From Selaginella moellendorffii (taxonomy: Eukaryota > Streptophyta > Lycopodiopsida > Selaginellales > Selaginellaceae): 64,000 nt of DNA. The translations under genes and the position numbers were made by a program. Every line of letters starts with the position of its first letter. Within the stretch, counting starts at the first letter, position 1. The stretch covers positions 186,001 through 250,000 of the forward strand of contig NW_003314323.1 of the NCBI RefSeq assembly GCF_000143415.4, given 5' to 3'. The notes beneath the pieces are model-generated. The model saw only the letters and a list, made by a program, of their open reading frames with translations. It had not been told where the DNA came from and made no database searches. Below, one piece after another: positions 54,689 to 64,000 of the stretch.

Positions 54689-54864
54689 TGCAATTGCTTG
54701 AATATGAAAAAGGAATACAGAAAATGTGCATATCAATTAGCCCAAAAAATCCTAGTTTATATATAGGAGTGAATGGTTTGAATTGAAACTAATCAGACAG
54801 CTACCAAAATCCCACTATATTAATATTAATATACGGCATTATAGCTGTACACTTGGCCCTCACA
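54689..54864 (-). repeat. 5' LTR of the host gypsy element
   Basis: Counterpart of 39368-39542, differing at perhaps one site in eight by eye. This is much more diverged than the LARD LTR pair, consistent with the host being the older insertion. Confidence 0.83.
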
Positions 54865-54979
54865 ATATATATGTATATATGTATGTATATATGTATGTGT
54901 ATATATGTATATATATATATATGTATATGTATATGTATGTGTATATATATATGTATGTGTGTATATATATGTATGTGTG

Positions 54980-55015
<36 letters not shown>

Positions 55016-55017
55016 TA
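54865..55017. repeat. (TA)n/(TATG)n microsatellite, right half
   Basis: Continuation of the array at 38988-39367 on the other side of the retrotransposon; TATATATG and TATGTGTA units. Confidence 0.93.
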
Positions 55018-56295
55018 AAAGATCCATTGAATACATTAATTTTTAAAGTAAATATATACTATTATCAAGTTCAGTTTAAGTGAAGGTACAGAAATAGTTA
55101 ATAAGACCCATCTTTTATTGCTTTATGCTTACTTTTAAAGCTGATCTCTAATGCGAAGAAAAAAAAACTGGTAATTGAAATTTAAAGGCAATAAAAATGA
55201 GAAATTTATATTTCTGCATCAATGTTTTGCAATTTTAAAAAAGCAATATTCTTAATTAAAAGTAATTATATTAATGTGGGGGATGCAAAGAAATGAAAGA
55301 ATTTCATAGTGTATCAAAATCCTGTAAACCAAAGTTAGTCCATATCTAATAGAATTGTCACCACCTCTATGAGAAAGCATGGACACATTAGTGGGGAATG
55401 AATCTCAATCTTTAGAACTCTCTCTTTTAGTTTTTGACCATTCATCACTTCTAGTTTTGGAAAATGATTGGAGAGAGGAAATTCTATCACTTTGTCAACT
55501 TCTGGCTCGTGTTGGGTGTGTAATTAGTTGGAGCACATTATTTATATGCACGTAGATCGAGAAGCTGTCTTCTCGCCGAGCACTTCTTCGTACGTCAGTT
55601 TGCCTCAAGATCAACCTTAAGCGATCAATCGATTGCAGGTTCCATCCACCCCCAGGACACACAGATTAAAGCACGAGTCTCTCTCAAAGCAAACCTCGAC
55701 ACCTGGCACCAGTTGATTCAATGCCAAGCTCTGTCTTCCAAGCTGGCTGGCATTGCATGCCAGCAGCTTTCCCTGGAAAACAGTTGGATAGGACAATCTT
55801 TGTTCAGAGGCTCAAGCATTTAGCTGCTTGTCAATCACTTTAATTTACATCGATCTCTTTCGTTTTGTACACTTGATCAGCGTCGATTGTGCAATCACTT
55901 CAAAATTTTGGCAGCCAGCTTCTTGTTTCGTACAAAACTTTGAAAAGTATTAATACTCAGTAATTTATTTGAAATTCTCCTTTCTAGAAGGAGAGTTTTA
56001 TGCGTTCAAGCTGTTTTTCTTTTTTTGACACCAAGCTCTTTTTCTTTTTCTTCTATGAGTTCATCGCTGGAAGTTTGTGATTTCTGCAAGTATCTCTTGA
56101 TTCCATAAAGAAAACCAACCGCAATACAAATTCAAAGAACTTGCTTGCCCCAGAAATACAAACACAGATATTTCAAACTGATAACTGCAAACTTGGAGTT
56201 GGGAACACTATCGCGGACTACAACATCCAAAATGAGTTTATGCTCCATCTGGTTCTGTGTCTCGCATGCAAATCATCGTCTCATGTTTTGGATAT
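55018..56295. other. AT-rich intergenic region
   Basis: No coding domain, RNA gene or element terminus recognised. The right end includes the probable 3' UTR of bHLH C. Confidence 0.45.
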
Positions 56296-57109
56296 TTAAA
56301 ACTTGTTCACAAAACTTTTTAGCGATGACTGCAAAGACTCCTTGGCGAAGTGATCGATGTCCAAGGCCTGCAAATCCACAGACAAAATCCTAAGAAAATC
56401 AATGGAGAGATGGAGAAACCTTGGCACGGATGCAGATGCATGCGACGCGCGAAGCATCATCGACCGAGACGGACGCGTCCTGAACAATCAGCTGGTGTTG
56501 GCGCAGAATCCACAGCACACTCAACAAGAGCCTGGCCTGCATCCTGCAGCTCATGTTGACGAACACATCCGACTTGCATATGTGCAGCCCCAAGCTAGAA
56601 CTCGATCCCGCTGCTGCCGCCATCGCCATCGCATTCCACTTGGGCTTGGAAGGATCCATGGCCGCGCTCTTGCGGTGCTCGAGCAGCATGGATCTCGTCG
56701 CCGACAGCTCCTGGACTTGATTCTTGAGCCATTGAATGAGCTCCATCGTCCCCTGAACCACTCCGCATCGATCCATCTTTCCCGTGCAGCGCAAACAATC
56801 ATTGATGCGAGAGTGATCAAGAAAAGCACAAGTATGGATTGATCAGGATACCTTTGAGGCCTCCGTTGTTGGTAGAAGCGACCTCAGCCGATCATACAGC
56901 CCTTGCAGCTCTTTCCTTCGCTCCCTCTCCGACCATATGTGATTGATCCGCTGCGCGTACGTCCGGGTCTTTCCCTGCGGAAGCATCGCCGGGCCTAACC
57001 CAATGCGCGGATTAATGCTAGTAGCATTCAAGGGGCAAACTCCATGACCCAGAAACACGGGAAGAAACTGATTCAAGCTTGAGCCCTCGCGCCTGACAGG
57101 CTTCACCAT
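56296..57109 (-). CDS. bHLH transcription factor, paralogue C
   Basis: Three exons (57109-56852, 56776-56420, 56367-56296) give 228 aa. The basic-HLH (AQRINHIWSERERRKELQGLYDRLRSLLP, split by intron 1 after EASK) is almost the same as in copies A and B. The N-terminus is 35 residues longer (MVKPVRREGSSLNQFLP). Helix 2 (GTMELIQWLKNQVQEL) and the ACT-like half (LGLHICKSDVFVNMSC, LIVQDASVSVD) are diverged. The C-terminus is ALDIDHFAKESLQSSL. Intron positions match copies A and B, so all three descend from one gene. Probably functional. Confidence 0.87.
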
Positions 57110-57410
57110 GGATCGTAAACTTACACTCGAATGTGGTCGTCTAGACGAGAAACTCTCGCCCTCAAGAACTTACACTGGCTATTGCAATCAAGAAGGGCTT
57201 TCTCTCCTCATCTTCTCGAGCCACCTTTCGTTGGTGTAGTTCTGAAACGATCAGCGTGGATGTTGGATACTACGCAACATCTATGCCGAGCATACATTTG
57301 CTTTTGCCAGCCAGCACAAGACACGGTTATGATTGATAATCTCTTTAATGCCAAACAATAATCGAACCACTTTATTTTGATGAAATAGATTGGCAAGAAA
57401 GAGATGCTCT

Positions 57411-57432
57411 TTAATATCTCCTCTCCTCTCTT

Positions 57433-57492
<60 letters not shown>

Positions 57493-57873
57493 ACAGATGC
57501 TACTGCTGCTACCGCTGACACTGTGCTGACACTGTGGCAGAAGCTCAACTCCAGGCACTCGTCTTGCAGCTGGAGCTCAACCAGCATGTGCAGAGGACAT
57601 GCCTTGCCGCACACCAAGCAGTCGCTGCTAGAAGTGGTGCTTGCCACTGCCAGGTGATGATGATCCAAAAGCTGGACACCAGTGTTGCTGATGCTGCTGC
57701 TGCTGCTCTCGTATGCCATGCTGCTGCAGGAGCTTTTCCAGACAATGCAATCCAGATTGCCATCCATCATCAATTGCTGTGCTTCCTCAACTCCCTCTAA
57801 ACTCTTCTCACTGTCTTGGCAAGGGAGTGTCACTTGTGATTGAAGAACTTCTTCCACAGCTGCTAAGGCTCCT
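57411..57873 (-). pseudogene. MYB C, 3' part
   Basis: The minus strand reads EEVLQSQVTLP and then LMMDGNLDCIVWKS, which corresponds to the C-terminal [11 protein letters not shown] of MYB A and B. The MYB domain itself lies on the other side of the Ty3-like element (61226-61498). Joining the two at the CTCCT duplication leaves the frames out of register, so at least one further frameshift exists. The C-terminus continues into a CT-repeat (Arg-Glu runs). Not functional as it stands. Confidence 0.8.
57419..57492. repeat. (CT)n microsatellite
   Basis: About 70 bp of CT repeats with a few interruptions, next to the MYB C remnant. CT tracts are common in plant leaders and promoters, but here it is in the 3' part of the pseudogene. 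Confidence 0.95.
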
Positions 57874-58299
57874 TGTTAGGTGCCACATGGTTAACATAGT
57901 CAAAGGAGGCTCAAGCATGTTAGGGTAAGGGACTTAACCTACCTTAAGGCTTTGGTGGCACAGTGGAGCTTTTGAGGTAGCTCAGGGGTGGATCTTAACA
58001 TTGATATCAGAAGCATACATCTTTGAAATAGGTTTGTTGTAATGGAAAAGCATTTTCAAGTTGCTTGTTGTTTATTCGTGACTTGGGGGACCAAGGCACG
58101 TGTGGGGGAGAAGCAGCAATACAGGATGTACTCGATGAGTTTTTTGATGTTTTTTCATTTGAACTTCCTCATGGGTTACCTCCATTACGAGGTGTGGAGC
58201 ATAGGATTACGTTGGAGCCGGGAATGTGACCAATTTACTAGTGTCCATTTTGGTTAAGTTATATGAAGGAGCAAGAAGTTCAATGACAAATCAAGGAGT

Positions 58300-58955
58300 T
58301 ACTTGAGTTTGGATTTATTCATCCAAGTAAGTCTTTGTTTGGTGCTTCAGTCTTGCTTGTGAAAAAGAAGAACAGTTCAATGCAAATATGTATTGACTAC
58401 CGTGCCTTGAACAAAAAAACAGTGAAGGATAAAATGCCAATGCCACATATAGATGATATCTTAGACAAACTTGGTGAAGCATGAGTGTTTACCAAGATTG
58501 ATTTGAGGAGCGAATATCATCAGATTGAAATGGATGAAGCATTTATCTCCAAGATGGCATTTAACACAAGTTTCAAACATTTTGAGTTTATAGTTATGCC
58601 ATTTAGTTTGACAAATGCACTAGGCACATTTACTTGGTTGATGACGGAGGTATTTGGGCATTATCTTTATAAGTTTGTGGAGATTTTTTTGGACAATATT
58701 TTTGTTTTCAGCAAAAATATGGAGGATCATAAAGTGCATTTGTGCAAAGTTCTTTTGCTACTTTGTGATAGCAAATTTTATATAAAGAAGAACAAATATA
58801 AGTTTGCAAAGTTGGAGGTGAAATACTTAATCCATATTGTGATATTTAAGGGTGTCAAAACAAATCTAAGGAAGGTGGTTGCGATGGAGAATTGGCTTAC
58901 ACCAACTTTAGTGGCTGAATTATGCAACTTTCTTGGTATGACTAGTGACTACTGA
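58300..58955 (+). pseudogene. Reverse transcriptase remnant
   Basis: Reads FTKIDLRSEYHQIEMDE, then KHFEFIVMPFSLTNA and FLDNIFVFSKNMEDH. The catalytic YVDDI box is changed to FLDNI, losing an Asp, so activity is excluded. It ends at a stop at about 58955. Confidence 0.88.
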
Positions 58956-60900
58956 CGTTTCCAGCATAAGTTTGTGGAGGTGGCTATTCCTTTGATACAG
59001 TTGTTATGCAAAAGCGTGCTATTTGAGTGGAAAAAGCCACAAGAGGAGATTTTTGTGGCACTGAAACGATTGTTAAGCGAGGCTCTAGTGTTTCGCATTA
59101 CTAATCCATCAAAACAATATGAGATAATATGCGATGCAAGTGGTTGAGCATTATGAAGAGTTCTCATATAAGAGAGATAGCCTATTGCATATGAAAGTCA
59201 AATTTTGAATCCCATAGAACAACATTATTTCCTATATGAGTAAGAGTTACTCTCTATTGTTTATGCTTTGCAGACATAACAACACTATCTTTATAGTGTA
59301 GTGTTTGTAGTGTTGACGGATCATAAACCACTTATGTATCTTTTTGAACAAAAGGAGTTGAACACTAAGCAAGCTTGTTGGATGGTCAAACTTATGGAGT
59401 TTGGGGAATTTCCTATTGAGCATCACCCAGGAAAATCAAATATGGTGGCAAATGCTTTATCTCGTGTTCGTCATGTGATAACATTACAAACACGGTTTTG
59501 TCATCATTTAAGTAAAGTGGTCAGTGAGTTTAGACAGTTAGTTGAGCGTGCTTAGGCTTAGAATGCTAAGGTGGCCTCTTTGCGCAACTAGATGGAAGAC
59601 CATCTTTCTAATCGCATTGCACCGTTGCAAATGTTGCTAAAGTCATCAACGTCATATTTCATTTGGTCTTCGGATTGTGAGTGGCTGTTTGAAGATCTCA
59701 AAGAGCTGTTGACGACTCCTCCGCCCCTTTCTCATAAGTGGATGGAATTCTCTATTACAATGGCCGTGTATATTTACTATGAGTGGATGTGTTAATTACT
59801 CAAGTTTTATTCCACTATCATAATCTTCCAAAAGCTGGTTATTTTGGGGGAAAGAAGACATATGAGTTAATTAAGTGAAATTTTTATTGGAGGAATATGA
59901 AAGCTCATATCCTTGAATATTGTAAATCATGCAAGCTTTGTCAACAAGTAAAGGTCCTATGGGAAAAGCTAGAGAATCTTTTGCAACCTTTACATATTCC
60001 TTAGAGTCATTAGTGTAGTATCTCTATGGACTTCATTATTTGTTTGCCATGAACACAGATGCAAAAGAAGCAAATATGGGTTATAATGGATCGGTTGATA
60101 AAGTATGTGCAGTTGTTGGCTCTTTGGAAAACTATTACTACCTTAAACTTGGCTACAGTCTACTTGGAAAAGGTTTTTCCTGATTTTAGTTTGCTAGAGG
60201 ACATCATTAGTGATCGAAATTCAAATTTCACAAGTGGATTTTGGAAAAGCTTTGCGAAGGCTATGCAAGGGATTTTGAAACTCTCAAGTGGAGATCATCC
60301 TCAGATGGATGGGCAAACTGAGGTGAATCAAATGGTGGAGGATATGCTATATTGTAGCATTGATTAAAGGCAAGGACAATGAGATTTATATCTTCCATTG
60401 GTGCAATTTGTTTACAATAATAGTCAATATAGTGGAACCAAGCTAAGTCCTTACTTTGCCATGTTTGGAAGGCATTCCTGAATAGCAATAGAGTTGGGAT
60501 TGCATTTAAGTAAGGACATTCAAAATAAGCTTGATTCTAAGGCAACTAATTTGGCCACAATACTTGATGAGATTCTGGTGGTATACAAATGGGATTTATA
60601 GGCAACTCAGGATAGAGTGGAGAAGTTTGCTAATAAGCATTGTCAATTCCAGGAATATAAAGTGGGTGATCTCATCTTCATGTGAGTGATCTTTCCATTA
60701 AGTGAACAGTGGAACACTTTGGTGCCTTTACAAACAAGGAAGAGCGACAAACTTTCCCATCAATATGCTAGTCTATATGAAGTGCTGGAGTGCATTGGTA
60801 AGTGGTTTATTAGGTGCGGCTGCCAGTTGGGGTGAAAATTCATTCAGTATTTTATGTTCACCAATTGAAAAGTATACTATCTCAAAGTGACAAACCCAAT
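58956..60900 (+). pseudogene. RNase H and integrase remnants
   Basis: RNase H trace VLTDHKPLMYLFEQKELNTKQ and IEHHPGKSNMVANALSR (59301-59480). Integrase pieces include WIMDRLIK-type and SGDHPQMDGQTEVNQMVEDML (about 60060-60365). Many stops and frame changes. Confidence 0.85.
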
Positions 60901-61225
60901 GCCTCCTTAATATATATGGCTGTGGAAGATGGATTAAGAGTTTGAGTAAGGTTTCCCAAAAAGGGTGATCACAGGTATAATTTGTCCTTGGGACAAAGAC
61001 TTTGTTAGGGGGGAAGAATTATTAAGCATTAACTTTGACCACATGGTTAACATTGGTCAAAAGGAAGCTCAAAGGTATATTATAAAGCATGTTAAGGTAA
61101 GAGACTTAACTTAAATGGTGGCACAGTGAAACTTTTGAAGTAGTTCAAGGGTGGTTGGGTAATGAAGAATCTCAAGATGAGGCATAGCATAGTTTGGGAA
61201 GACTAAATTGTGCTAGATCATAACA

Positions 61226-61498
61226 CTCCTCCCTTTGGCCTTGAATCTGACATGGGAGTTCCAATGGTTCTTGACATTGTTGTCCATTCTCCCAGGAAGT
61301 TGAGTAGCAAAGTAAGCCCACCTACACAGTGAAGGGAGAGATGTCGATCTGAAGCCAAAGACTCAAGCAAAGTAAAGTACCTGTTTCCAACCAATTCATG
61401 CAGTTGACAGAGAGTTTCCTCCTCCTGCTCGCTGAATTTTCCGTGCCTCAACTCTGGTCTCATCCATCTCAGCCTGCAACTCTTGCCAGTTCTCTGTT
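61226..61498 (-). pseudogene. MYB C, MYB-domain part
   Basis: The minus strand reads [20 protein letters not shown] and EEETLCQLHELVGNR (about 61491-61381). After an intron with the same position as in MYB A and B comes WAYFATQLPGRMDNNVKNHWNSH (61321 to about 61226). The first exon is missing: at 61491-61498 the sequence switches to the bHLH 3' flank of copy B, a duplication breakpoint. Downstream it is cut by the Ty3-like insertion. Confidence 0.87.
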
Positions 61499-61609
61499 CT
61501 AAGCTCTCGAAAATAAAAGACAAAACAGCAATCCCAATCTCCTGTGACAGTGGAATTAATAAAAACTTGGGCATGCTCATGGTCGGTTGATAGATCAGCT
61601 AGTGATGAG

Positions 61610-62056
61610 CATACTTGCATTTGAACGGGTACGATTAATAAAAAATGCCGTTTAAAACGTGTGTATAATATGGCGTTTAAAACGGTGTTTAAACACCAAG
61701 AATATTTTTGAAAAACCCTAAAGAATATGCTTTCTTTTACTTAGGATTAGGGTTCATGTAAAATCAGGGTTGGTGGGATCCAGAAGCGCTAAAGTAAGTC
61801 TGGGATGGGGGGAGGAAGGCAGCCATGCTGAAGCTAGGGTCATGTTCTGAAACTGAGGCCGACATCCGAAATAAGCCACAGCGTGAATCCATGGAAGTGT
61901 AAGTATTGCTCAAATTTTGTTTAGTAACAGTTAAGTATTTTTTAATTATATTAAAACTGAAAACCATTATACCCGTTCGAAAAAAAGCTAAACAGGTATT
62001 AAACATTCAATACCCATTTGAATCCGGTTGCGTTTGAATGTTCGGATGCAAGTATG
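61610..62056. mobile_element. Non-autonomous hAT-like MITE
   Basis: 447 bp, absent from the otherwise identical copy A. The termini CATACTTGCAT and ATGCAAGTATG are a perfect 11-bp inverted repeat. Flanks GTGATGAG (61602-61609) and GTGACGAG (62057-62064) form an 8-bp target duplication with one mismatch. The interior carries subterminal repeats such as GCCGTTTAAAACG / GGCGTTTAAAACGG. It has no coding capacity. Its ends differ from the autonomous hAT at 47121-49710, so that transposase is not obviously its partner. Confidence 0.9.
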
Positions 62057-62823
62057 GTGACGAGAGTGTAAAGTGACAATTTCAAAGATTCCCTGGCCAA
62101 ATGCCTGATGTCCAGTGCCTGGATAGAGAAAATGAAGAGAAGAAGAACCAAAAAGGAAACTCAAGAAAAATCTAGATTTCTTATACCTTGCTGCGAATGC
62201 AAAGGCTAGCCATGGCTGGACGGTTCTTGGATCCCGGTCCTCGCGCCGATAATTCTCCCCGATCGATCGAGATGGTCGCGTCCTGGATGAGCAGCTGGTG
62301 CTGCCGCAAGATCCACAGCACGCTCAGCAGCAATCCCTCGCACATACTGCAGCTCATGCTCAAGAACTCGAATTCACAGATGTGGAGCCCCACGGGACCG
62401 CCACCACGATCCATCACCGGCAACGAGGAGCTTGCGATCATCAAATTCCTTGACTTACAGCGGCGTTGATCCTCGAGCACGGATTTCCTGAGCGCCAGCT
62501 CCTGGATTTGGCGCTGCAGTGACTGGATCAGCGCCATTGCCTTGGCGATGACCTCGCATTGATCCATCTGTACAGCAAAGAAGCAAGCAAAGCATTTAGC
62601 CCTTTGTTTGTTCTTGGCTGAGAATCCTAGCGATCGATCGAATGTGATGGATGGAGCGAGAGATTACTACCTTCCAGGATTGCGATTGGAGCGGTAGCAG
62701 CACGCGCAGTCGATCATACAGCTCCTGGACCTCCTTCCGCCGCTCGCGCTCCGACCAGATGTGATTGATCCGCTGCATGTAACTCCGGCTCCGCCCTCCC
62801 TGCGCCGGGATTAGATGATCCAT
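61999..62823 (-). CDS. bHLH transcription factor, copy B with MITE-derived C-terminus
   Basis: Exons 62823-62671, 62567-62187 and 62118-61999 give 217 aa. Exon 1 and most of exon 2 match copy A; helix 2 starts MDQCEVIAKAMALI instead of MDRCEVIAEAMALI, and exon 2 lacks one codon (CEFEFLSMSC). In exon 3 the frame follows copy A for ALDIRHLARESLKLSLYTLV, then enters the MITE. There it reads TILASEHSNATGFKWVLNV before a stop, in place of the last few residues of copy A. The bHLH core is intact; effect of the new tail unknown. Confidence 0.82.
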
Positions 62824-63032
62824 GGCCGCGATCCTCCTCCTCTCGCACGAAGTCTTCGAAATCTTTTGGAATAGTCAAGCACCAAAGGAATTATAAATAT
62901 TCCGAACTTTCTTTCCAGGGAATCACACCGTACGCGCGGTGTTTATGATCTGTATAGAAGCCCAGACTCGTGGTACGATGCTTGCAATGCCCGTGAACGC
63001 CTGGGCGAAGTCCGTGGATCATGCCTTGGCTT

Positions 63033-63793
63033 CTACCTCATGAAGCACTGCCAGACAACGCAGCCAAGATCGCCATCCATCAAAGGGCTTTGACCGTGTG
63101 ATTGTAGCGATGCTGATGATCCAGCACTAGACGTCGCCGCTGGAGACGAGGCTGATTCTTCTGCTGGATTGCCTTGGAGGAGGTGAGTATCATGAAACTC
63201 TTCTCCTGCGGGGTCTGGAATCTCCGGCGTGGGAGGAGATGGAGGTGGGTCGCTTCTTTCATGATCTTGAGAAACGGGTGAGTGGGCTACAAATGCCTTG
63301 TTCCTGATGCGCGAGTTCCACTGGTTCTTCACATCGTTGTCTGTTCTTCCGGGAAGCTGGGAAGCAATGTAAGCCCACCTGTGATTGATATCAGTGATGA
63401 GGATAAAAACGTGATGGTGCCGGATCAAACACCTGTTTCCAACAAGCCCATGGAGCTCGATGAGCTTTTGATTCTCCTCGTCGCTGAATTTCCCACGTTT
63501 TAGGTCCGGCCTCAAGTAGTTCATCCACCTTAGCCTACAGCTCTTCCCACTTCTTTGGAGCCCTGCAAGAAAGCAGCGAAATCGGTCCTATAGAAAACTG
63601 AGTGAGTGAGATCGTCAATCAAACCCGCAAGCTTGGGAACAGTGGTCCATACGTTTCCACACCCGTGCTGCAGTATGAAATTCAGCAATAGCTCGTCCTC
63701 TTCTGGTGACCACAGTCCCTTCCTCACGATCGAGCTCGAGCTCGTCGCGCCTCCCAATTCATGATCATCGGGTTGTTCTCTTCTCGAGACCAT
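63033..63793 (-). CDS. R2R3-MYB transcription factor, copy B
   Basis: Exons 63793-63625, 63562-63433 and 63378-63033 give 214 aa, each exactly 25,667 bp from the exons of copy A. Differences in the product are minimal (for example NKAFVAHS for NKALVAHS and SPAATSS for SPTATSS). All MYB-domain tryptophans and splice sites are conserved, so both copies are probably functional. It is followed 209 bp downstream by bHLH B. Confidence 0.88.
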
Positions 63794-64000
63794 GGATCGG
63801 TGAAGAACTTTGTGACAAGGATTTCAAAGAAGATGAATTCATTTCAAGCTTGCTCTTTTGGTCATGGATCAAACTCATGGAAGGACAATATCAGTTGACG
63901 CACATTTCTCACATTCCAACCACCATACACAAAAACACGGTAATGTTTTCATTTTTTTTTCTTCTGTCTTCTTCTTTTTGTCTCAGCTTCATATTAAGAA

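Larger units (their letters stand above)
39368..54864 (-). mobile_element. Decayed Ty3/gypsy LTR retrotransposon hosting nested elements
   Basis: Terminal repeats are 39368-39542 and 54689-54864 (about 175 bp, similar but diverged; outer ends TGTGAG and CTCACA). The element reads on the minus strand. A purine-rich tract lies inside the left LTR at about 39543-39560, as expected for a PPT. In minus-strand order it has gag, protease, reverse transcriptase, RNase H and integrase remnants, all frame-broken. After removing the two nested LTR insertions the element is about 5 kb. It sits in the TA microsatellite, so its target duplication (TATAT/ATATA) cannot be read with confidence. Confidence 0.88.
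57874..61225 (+). mobile_element. Ty3-like LTR retrotransposon inserted in MYB C
   Basis: The element runs from TGTTAG to ATAACA with the 5-bp duplication CTCCT at 57869-57873 and 61226-61230. The left LTR (57874-58000, 127 bp) is shorter than the right LTR (about 61003-61225, 223 bp) through internal deletions. TTGATATCAGAAG at 58001 is a degraded initiator-Met primer site. RT, RNase H and integrase remnants follow in plus orientation; gag is absent or unrecognisable. Only 3.35 kb long, so internally deleted and decayed. Confidence 0.9.
61491..64000. repeat. Segmental duplication, copy B (MYB-bHLH block)
   Basis: Near-identical to 36266-38333 and continuing to the window edge. It starts at the same TCTCTGTTCTAAGCTC breakpoint. 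It contains one inserted 447-bp element and a one-codon deletion in bHLH exon 2. Confidence 0.92.

Noticed and set aside
47121-62056. The intact hAT as the source of transposase for the MITE in bHLH B
   Set aside because: Both make 8-bp duplications, but the terminal sequences (CTGTGTTACGAACACGG versus CATACTTGCAT) do not match well enough to claim a partnership.

Overview
This is a nuclear window from a land plant. The genes are intron-bearing with very short GT-AG introns (mostly about 50-65 bp), and several families are plant-specific or plant-expanded: a U-box/ARM E3 ligase, APR-like thioredoxins, R2R3-MYB, plant bHLH, and many PLS-type PPR genes including a DYW-class one. A compact gene space with many tandem PPR genes suggests a lycophyte such as Selaginella. 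That is an inference; no search was run.

Region 1 (1-18,100) is ordinary compact gene space: AAGAB/p34 (+), a U-box/ARM E3 ligase (-), a THEP1-like NTPase (+), NOSIP/CSU1 (-), tRNA-Glu (-), a CRM-domain protein (-), a two-Tudor/RCC1/AT-hook protein (+) and a PPR-DYW editing-factor-like gene (-). Region 2 (18,100-32,750) is a PPR neighbourhood built by duplication. It holds five large PPR genes, two PPR pseudogenes, a MIP18/AE7 Fe-S assembly gene with an AT-AC (U12-type) intron, and an AT-rich secreted bulb-lectin-like gene with broken copies scattered around it. Region 3 (32,870-36,100) holds an APR-like thioredoxin gene and an SDR42E-like dehydrogenase, head to head.

Region 4 (36,260-64,000) carries three versions of a linked R2R3-MYB plus bHLH gene pair, all on the minus strand with MYB upstream of bHLH. 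Pair A (36,370-38,126) and pair B (61,999-63,793) are nearly identical. Pair C (56,296 to about 61,498) has an intact bHLH, but its MYB is split by a Ty3-like element with a CTCCT target duplication and has lost its first exon. Pair B has a 447-bp hAT-like MITE at the end of its bHLH gene that rewrites the predicted C-terminus.

Between pairs A and C lies a nest of transposons. A decayed Ty3/gypsy element (39,368-54,864) sits inside a TA microsatellite. It contains a tiny TRIM element (TSD ATGAA) and a 9.9-kb LTR element without recognisable gag-pol (TSD TTTAG). The latter contains an apparently intact autonomous hAT transposon (TSD AAAAGAAT). Each layer is defined by terminal motifs and matching target-site duplications read directly from the sequence.

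Exon coordinates were derived by hand from splice signals and reading phase. Total lengths divide correctly for all reconstructed genes, but transcript evidence was not available.
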